From Candidatus Saccharibacteria bacterium UBA6209 (GTDB lineage: Bacteria; Patescibacteriota; Saccharimonadia; Saccharimonadales; Saccharimonadaceae), in the NCBI GenBank assembly GCA_905370345.1, contig CAJPKE010000018.1:1-15027 (forward strand): DNA of 15,027 nucleotides, written 5' to 3'. The notes under the pieces are model-generated. The model had not been told where the DNA came from and searched no databases. It saw only the letters and a list, made by a program, of their open reading frames with translations. This document shows positions 10,556-15,027 of this stretch, piece by piece; positions within the stretch are counted from its first letter, which is position 1, and each line of letters opens with the position of its first letter. A program made the translations under genes and the position numbers.

Positions 10556-11890
10556 ATGAGCAGTTTATCTACACAAAGTTATAAAGGTTCGCGAGACTAT
10601 TTTCCAGAGGAAAAGCGTCTGCAGAATTACATTTTTAATGTTTGGCACAAGACGGTTGAGAGTTTTGGCTATGAAGAATACGGCGCGCCGCTTTTGGAGC
10701 CGCTAGATATTTATCTGGCGAAGTCGGGTCAGGAATTGGCGGGCGAGCAAACATACGCTTTTGAAGATCGTGGCGGTCGAATGGTGGCAATTCGCCCCGA
10801 GATGACGCCGTCGATTTCTCGAATGGTGGCGGCTAAGCGTCAGGAATTGGCGATGCCTGCGCGGCTGTATTCAATTGCTAATTTTATGCGCTATGAACGG
10901 CCGCAACGTGGGCGTGAGCGTGAGTTTTGGCAATTGAATGCGGATTTGTTTGGTGTGGACGGCGCGGCGGCGGACGCGGAGATTATTGAGCTGAGCCACG
11001 CTAGCGTGATGAATTTTGGCGCCAAACAAGAAATGTTTACGGTTAGAGTTAATAATCGCCAATTGATAAATCGTCTGATGAGTCAATTTTTGAAGCTTGA
11101 TATTGTTGGTTCGACGATGATGATGAAGCTGCTTGATAGGAAAAATAAGATTACTGCCGAAGAATTTAAGCGTCAGGCGATTGAGATTTTTGGCAATCAA
11201 GCATCAGAGGGTTTGCCGAAGTTGGCCAAGATGATCAGTATGAAATCTGTTGATGATTTGCCGAGCGAATTGATGGAAGATGAAAGCGTCAAACAGCTTC
11301 GCGAAGTGATGAAATTGCTTAGCCAAAAAGGCATTACGAATGCGGTATTTGATGTCACTTTGATGCGCGGACTGGACTATTACACGGGCATGGTTTTTGA
11401 GTTGTTTGACAATTCGCCAGAGAATAACCGAGCGTTGTTTGGCGGCGGACGATATGACGGATTAGTTGGGCTATTTGGCGTTGAGCCGATTGCTACGGTC
11501 GGCGTTGGCATGGGTGCGACAACGATGGAACAATTTTTGGAAGTGCACAATTTGTTGCCGAAATTGGCATCTAAAACAGATGTATACATAATTCCGGTGT
11601 CAAAAGAATCTATGGCTGGCGCGGACGATTTGGCGCGAAAATTGCGCAGCGAAGGCGTGCGAGCAGAGCTGGATATCACTGGTAGAAAGATTGACAAGCA
11701 GATAAAAGCGGCGTTGAAAAAGCAAATTCCGTTTGCGGTGTTCGTGGGTGAGGATGAAATTGCTAGCGGCGCATACACGGTTCGAAACTTGGTGGAGTCT
11801 GATGAGCAAAAGGTTAGCGCTGAACGAATCGTGACAATTGTCAAAGATCGTCGATACGATGGCGATGAGGACGCTCTGTTTGAGGTATAG
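10556..11890 (+). CDS. hisS: histidyl-tRNA synthetase
   Basis: 444 residues, slightly above the usual 420-430. Class II synthetase that charges tRNA-His through a histidyl-adenylate. N-terminal YKGSRDYFPEE leads into motif 1; the ATP-site motif 2 region is ANFMRYERPQRGREREFWQ (108-126); the histidine-specific motif RGLDYYTG is at 271-278; motif 3 is in FGGGRYDGLVGLFG (295-308) and GVGMGATTMEQ (316-326). The C-terminal anticodon-binding domain runs from about residue 340 (TDVYIIPVSKESMAGADDLARKLR) to an acidic end. Start: the ATG at 10556 has GGAG 5 nt ahead. Its last codons carry the -35 of tig. Expression appears controlled by the His leader peptide upstream. Confidence 0.97.
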   Translation: MSSLSTQSYKGSRDYFPEEKRLQNYIFNVWHKTVESFGYEEYGAPLLEPLDIYLAKSGQELAGEQTYAFEDRGGRMVAIRPEMTPSISRMVAAKRQELAMPARLYSIANFMRYERPQRGREREFWQLNADLFGVDGAAADAEIIELSHASVMNFGAKQEMFTVRVNNRQLINRLMSQFLKLDIVGSTMMMKLLDRKNKITAEEFKRQAIEIFGNQASEGLPKLAKMISMKSVDDLPSELMEDESVKQLREVMKLLSQKGITNAVFDVTLMRGLDYYTGMVFELFDNSPENNRALFGGGRYDGLVGLFGVEPIATVGVGMGATTMEQFLEVHNLLPKLASKTDVYIIPVSKESMAGADDLARKLRSEGVRAELDITGRKIDKQIKAALKKQIPFAVFVGEDEIASGAYTVRNLVESDEQKVSAERIVTIVKDRRYDGDEDALFEV

Positions 11891-11908
11891 CCTGATATCT
11901 GTTATAAT
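11880..11908 (+). promoter_or_regulatory. promoter of tig (likely leaderless)
   Basis: TTGAGG (11880-11885), 17-nt spacer ending in TGT, TATAAT (11903-11908): TGn-extended and consensus. The ATG at 11917 follows after 8 nt (TAGTCTTT) without any ribosome site. The -35 lies in the last codons of hisS. Confidence 0.75.
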
Positions 11909-11916
11909 TAGTCTTT

Positions 11917-13206
11917 ATGAAGACTACTGTAAAAAAACTATCAGATACTAAAGTTCAATTGACGATTTCTTTGGGTGCTAGCGAATTAGCCGACGCGGAG
12001 CAGGTCTCCTTGACAAAGCTGGCGCGTGACATCAAAGTTCCAGGTTTTCGCAAAGGAAAAGTTCCCGCAAGTATAGCCGCTAAGCATGTTGATCCGAATA
12101 CGCTTCAGGAGCAGATTTTGGAGAATGCTTTGTCAAAGGCAGTAGCTGAGGCATTTTTGCAGGAAAAATTGCAGGCTCTGGATCGACCAAGTGTTGAAGT
12201 TAAGAAGTTTGTGCCGGGCGCTGAGTTGGAATTTACGGCTGAAGTTGAAGTTATTCCGCCAGTAAAATTGGGCGATTACAAAAAATTGACAGCGAAAAAA
12301 GAAGTAGCCAAGGTCGAGGACAAAGATGTCGATGAGGTTATTGAGCGAATCCGTAAAAACTATTCTGAGAAATCAGAGGTCAAGCGTGCCGCTAAGGCTG
12401 GCGATGAAGCCGTGATTGACTTTACAGGAAAGAAAGATGGCGTGGCGTTTGACGGCGGTTCGGCTAAGGAATATGGCTTGAAGCTTGGCGAAGGTCAATT
12501 CATTCCTGGATTTGAAGAAGGTGTGATTGGCCATAAGGCTGGTGAAGAGTTCGATTTGAAACTGAAATTCCCAGAGGATTATCACGCTGAGAATTTGGCA
12601 GGTCAAGACGTTGTGTTTACCGTGAAACTTCACAAGGTTAATGAATTGAAATTGCCAGAACTAAATGATGAATTTGCTGCAAAATGTGGTCCATTTACAG
12701 AGATGAAAGAAGTAAAAGAGGACATCAAGCGTGAACTCACCGCGCAAAAAGAGCGTGAAGCTGATGAGAAGTTTAAGGACGCGTTGGTTGGCGAATTGAC
12801 GGAAAAAAGTAAAGCCGCGCTGCCAGAACTTTTGGTTGAGGACCAATTGCGATCAATCGAGCGTGACTTGACTCAGAATTTGATGTACAGCGGACTGAGT
12901 TTGGATAGCTATTTGAAGACTCAGGGCTTCAAGGATAAAGAGGAGTGGGTGAAGAAAGAGGCTCGTCCAGCGGCTGAAAAGCGTGTTAAGGCTGGTCTGG
13001 TATTGGCGGAATTGTCGAAGGAATTGAAGATTGATGCTTCTCGCGATGAAATTCAGAAACAAATTGACTTCTTCAAGCAACAATACGGCAAAGATAAGAA
13101 AATGCTAGAACAATTCGACAACCCAAATGTCCACCGCGATATTGCCAACCGAATGATTACAGATAAGACCGTTGCTAAATTGGTTGAGTTAAACACGAAG
13201 AAATAG
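11917..13206 (+). CDS. tig: trigger factor
   Basis: 429 residues, the normal length. Ribosome-bound chaperone that meets nascent chains at the exit tunnel. The N-terminal domain carries the ribosome-docking signature GFRKGKVP (43-50). The FKBP-type prolyl isomerase domain is at about 155-245 (GDEAVIDFTGKKDGVAFDGG, LGEGQFIPGFEEGVIGHKAGEEF). The C-terminal substrate cradle is the Lys/Glu-rich helical remainder (LPELNDEFAAKCGPFTEMKEVKEDI to the end). clpP follows after 7 nt, matching the widespread tig-clpP pairing. The start lacks a ribosome site but sits 8 nt after an excellent extended -10. Confidence 0.97.
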   Translation: MKTTVKKLSDTKVQLTISLGASELADAEQVSLTKLARDIKVPGFRKGKVPASIAAKHVDPNTLQEQILENALSKAVAEAFLQEKLQALDRPSVEVKKFVPGAELEFTAEVEVIPPVKLGDYKKLTAKKEVAKVEDKDVDEVIERIRKNYSEKSEVKRAAKAGDEAVIDFTGKKDGVAFDGGSAKEYGLKLGEGQFIPGFEEGVIGHKAGEEFDLKLKFPEDYHAENLAGQDVVFTVKLHKVNELKLPELNDEFAAKCGPFTEMKEVKEDIKRELTAQKEREADEKFKDALVGELTEKSKAALPELLVEDQLRSIERDLTQNLMYSGLSLDSYLKTQGFKDKEEWVKKEARPAAEKRVKAGLVLAELSKELKIDASRDEIQKQIDFFKQQYGKDKKMLEQFDNPNVHRDIANRMITDKTVAKLVELNTKK

Positions 13207-13213
13207 GGTAAAT

Positions 13214-13807
13214 ATGCCAAAATCATATCTCATTCCAACTGTCGTTGAAAAGTCGGCTGACGGCGAACGTGCTTTTGACATTTATTCGAGATTGTTGAAT
13301 GAGAGGATTGTTTTTCTTGGCGAAGATGTTAACGAGCATACTGCGAACAGTGTGGTGGCACAGTTGCTACACTTGGCATACGTTGACCCGCAAGCTGACA
13401 TATCGCTATATATCAATAGTCCAGGCGGCAGCGTTTATGATGGAATGGCAATTTATGACACGATGAATTTTATTAAGCCCGATGTGGCGACGTATGGAAT
13501 TGGTTTGCAGGCAAGCATGGGAGCGTTTTTGCTCAGCTCTGGCGCCAAGGGTAAGAGGTTTTGCTTGCCGCACGCTAAGGTGATGATTCATCAGCCGTCT
13601 TCTGGAACGCGCGGAAAAGTGACCGACATGGAAATTGACATGAAGGAAACTTTGGAAGTTAAGGAGATGCTAGCGAAGATTATGGCGAAAAACACCGGTC
13701 AGAAGTTGGCTAAGGTCAAGTCCGATATGGAGCGCGATTATTGGATGACGCCAGATGAAGCTGTAAAGTACGGTCTAATCGACAAAGTCTTGACTAAATT
13801 GTCGTAA
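13214..13807 (+). CDS. clpP: ATP-dependent Clp protease proteolytic subunit
   Basis: 197 residues, typical. Serine peptidase forming the 14-mer barrel that degrades proteins fed by ClpX/ClpC. Catalytic triad: Ser101 in QASMGAF, His126 in MIHQPS, Asp175 in ERDYWM. The substrate-strand motif INSPGGSVYDGMAIYD (67-82) and the handle helix DMEIDMKETLEVKEMLAKI (138-156) are intact. The N-terminus MPKSYLIPTVVE is the short processed-type start. Only a weak GGG precedes the ATG, which is 7 nt after the tig stop, so it is probably co-translated from the tig message. No clpX follows; thyA is next. Confidence 0.97.
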   Translation: MPKSYLIPTVVEKSADGERAFDIYSRLLNERIVFLGEDVNEHTANSVVAQLLHLAYVDPQADISLYINSPGGSVYDGMAIYDTMNFIKPDVATYGIGLQASMGAFLLSSGAKGKRFCLPHAKVMIHQPSSGTRGKVTDMEIDMKETLEVKEMLAKIMAKNTGQKLAKVKSDMERDYWMTPDEAVKYGLIDKVLTKLS

Positions 13808-13827
13808 AAAATTGCGTGTTTGTTGTT

Positions 13828-13858
13828 AAAACTACTAGTGATTCTGCTTGTGGTTTTT
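13828..13858 (+). terminator. possible weak terminator after clpP
   Basis: AAAACTAC (13828-13835) pairs with GTGGTTTT (13850-13857, one G-U) around a 14-nt loop and is followed by one more T. It is A/T-rich and overlaps the thyA -35, so it would be inefficient at best. Confidence 0.3.
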
Positions 13859-13876
13859 GAGGAATATTGTCATAAT
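13848..13876 (+). promoter_or_regulatory. promoter of thyA
   Basis: TTGTGG (13848-13853), 17-nt spacer ending in TGT, CATAAT (13871-13876): weak -35, TGn-extended -10. Start near 13883 leaves a leader of about 16 nt with AAGGAGGG (13888-13895). Confidence 0.55.
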
Positions 13877-13898
13877 TTGAGTTAGGCAAGGAGGGCTT

Positions 13899-14837
13899 AT
13901 GAGGCAATATTTAGACGCATTGAAATACGTTCGTGATAACGGTGTGCAAAAAGGCGATCGTACGGGAACGGGGACGACAGAGGTTTTTGGTATTCAGACG
14001 CGATATAATTTGGCGGACGGATTTCCGGCGATGACTACCAAGAAGTTATATTTCAAAAGTGTCGCTCATGAGCTTTTATGGTTTCTTAAGGGTACGGGCA
14101 ATATTGAATATTTGGCGCAAAACGGCGTTCATATTTGGGATGAGTGGCCATATAAAAATTATCTAGAAAAAACTGGTCAGAAAATACCAGAAATTAACGG
14201 CGATGAATGGCACGCTGGAATGAAGGAATTTATTGATAAGATTGCGAACGATCATGCGTTTGCTGAAGAATGGGGAAATTTGGGACCAGTTTATGGTGTC
14301 CAATGGCGAAAATGGCCGGACGGGAAGGGTGGAACTATTGACCAGATTCAGAGCGCCATTGACATGATAAAGACGAACCCAGAGTCGCGTCGGAATATCG
14401 TGAGCGCGTGGAATGTGGCGGAAATTGATGACATCGTTCAAGCCGGCGGGCTACCTCCGTGTCATACGATGTTTCAATTTAACGTAAGACCTGGCAAGAA
14501 CGGCGAGAATGACAAGCTGGATTTGGCGCTGACTCAGCGCTCGGCGGATATGTTCCTTGGGGTGCCGTTTAATATCGCTAGCTATGCGCTGCTTTTGTCG
14601 ATTGTCGCTCAAGTTGCCGACAAGCAACCTGGCGAGTTTATCCATACCTTAAATAGCGCACATATTTACAATAATCACCGCGCGCAAGTCGACGAGCAAT
14701 TATCGCGCCGTCCGCTACCACTGCCGAAACTGTGGCTCAATCCAGACATCAAGAATATTGACGATTTCACGATTGATGATATCCGTCTGGAGAATTATGA
14801 GTGTCATCCAGCGATAAAAGCGCCGATTGCTGTGTAG
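13899..14837 (+). CDS. thyA: thymidylate synthase (ThyA type)
   Basis: 312 residues. Makes dTMP from dUMP using methylene-tetrahydrofolate, producing dihydrofolate. Strong ribosome site AAGGAGGG ahead of the ATG. Motifs: DRTGTGT (20-26), phosphate-binding ESRRNIVSAWN (162-172), catalytic Cys188 in GGLPPCHTMFQFNV, QRSADMFLGVPFNIASYALL (213-232), the HIYNNH motif (255-260) and C-terminal IKAPIAV. The insertion between residues 83 and 110 (WPYKNYLEKTGQKIPEINGDEWHAGM) is as in Lactobacillus-type enzymes. A folate-reducing partner would be expected (dihydrofolate reductase) but is not in the window. It has its own promoter and is separate from clpP. Confidence 0.97.
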   Translation: MRQYLDALKYVRDNGVQKGDRTGTGTTEVFGIQTRYNLADGFPAMTTKKLYFKSVAHELLWFLKGTGNIEYLAQNGVHIWDEWPYKNYLEKTGQKIPEINGDEWHAGMKEFIDKIANDHAFAEEWGNLGPVYGVQWRKWPDGKGGTIDQIQSAIDMIKTNPESRRNIVSAWNVAEIDDIVQAGGLPPCHTMFQFNVRPGKNGENDKLDLALTQRSADMFLGVPFNIASYALLLSIVAQVADKQPGEFIHTLNSAHIYNNHRAQVDEQLSRRPLPLPKLWLNPDIKNIDDFTIDDIRLENYECHPAIKAPIAV

Positions 14838-14848
14838 TGTGATTTACA

Positions 14849-14880
14849 CTTATGACCTGAGTGGCTAAGGTTTATTTTTT
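14849..14880 (+). terminator. probable terminator of thyA
   Basis: CTTA-G-CC and GG-C-TAAG pair (14849-14857 with 14863-14869) with two one-base bulges around loop TGAGT, followed by a T-rich run (TTTATTTTTT, 14871-14880). The stem is imperfect. Confidence 0.4.
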
Positions 14881-15027
14881 ACGGAGATTTTTCTTCGGCA
14901 GAATTTTATATCGTCTGGTGTCGGGGTTAAACTGTATATCTCTATACGTTCCTTTTGCTGTAGAGTTGCCATTTTCAGATATTCCTCTTTCTATTAATAA
15001 CGCTTTGCTATTGACCACCCCATCTTC
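14872..15027 (-). CDS. C-terminal end of an unidentified protein (5' part outside window)
   Basis: An open frame enters from the right edge (GAA GAT GGG...) and ends at TAA (14872-14874), giving 51 residues. It looks coding rather than random: no stop for 51 codons, few rare residues, and a basic end (YKILPKKNLRKK). The visible part reads VVNSKALLIERGISENGNSTAKG then TYRDIQFNPDTRRYKILP, mixed polar, probably beta-rich, without membrane segments. No family recognised. It is convergent with thyA; its stop lies in the T-run that ends the thyA terminator. Confidence 0.55.
   Translation of the reverse strand, partial: EDGVVNSKALLIERGISENGNSTAKGTYRDIQFNPDTRRYKILPKKNLRKK

Noticed and set aside
11380..11844. 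154-codon minus-strand ORF inside hisS
   Set aside because: Antisense shadow of conserved hisS sequence.
1..15027. CRISPR array, rRNA, prophage or toxin-antitoxin pair
   Set aside because: No regularly spaced direct repeats, no rRNA sequence, no phage structural genes and no recognisable toxin or antitoxin motifs on either strand.

Overview
The window looks like the chromosome of a small-genome bacterium of the Candidate Phyla Radiation, most probably Candidatus Saccharibacteria (TM7). This rests on the flavour of the proteins and short intergenic spacing, not on a marker gene, so the phylum is an inference. TGA is used as a stop codon (for example at 7850-7852 and 8106-8108), which argues against the SR1/Gracilibacteria code. 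Promoters are unusually easy to read: many genes have a near-perfect TATAAT-type -10, often TGn-extended, and several have the start codon only 6-8 bases after it, suggesting leaderless mRNAs.

Left block (1-4373): a truncated SPFH/slipin gene (minus) diverges from rarA (replication-stress AAA+ ATPase). Then come a DUF2569-like membrane protein and, convergent with it, typA/bipA, separated by a bidirectional terminator. Right block (9373-15027): a SpoU-family RNA 2'-O-methyltransferase, a pentapeptide-like hypothetical gene on the other strand, hisS with a histidine-rich leader peptide and attenuator, then tig-clpP (chaperone and protease), thyA, and the C-terminal end of an unidentified minus-strand gene. 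These are housekeeping genes.

Middle block (about 4.4-9.3 kb) is accessory in character. It holds tRNA-Val(CAC), two tRNA-Leu genes, an FAD-linked oxidase, a divergent Ham1/RdgB-like pyrophosphatase preceded by a 58-residue Cys-rich small ORF, and orphan genes of unknown function. Three of its units start with a related promoter/leader block (copies A at 5154, B at 8698-8768, C near 9250-9325). Copies A and B are nearly identical and inverted. Around the FAD oxidase the layout is mirror-like: leader A, cargo, terminator, tRNA-Leu on one side and tRNA-Leu, terminator, cargo, leader B on the other. Both terminators have the same stem.

The most striking finds are two. (1) Units B and C encode unrelated small proteins but share an elaborate RNA architecture: a ~180-nt structured leader with compensatory changes, and a 3' hairpin just after the stop codon. 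One arm of that hairpin is perfectly complementary over 13 nt to a leader segment, and the pairing sequence differs between the two units while the complementarity is kept. This looks like an undescribed structured mRNA family. (2) hisS is preceded by a complete attenuation module: strong promoter, leaderless 14-codon peptide with three His codons, and mutually exclusive antiterminator and terminator stems.
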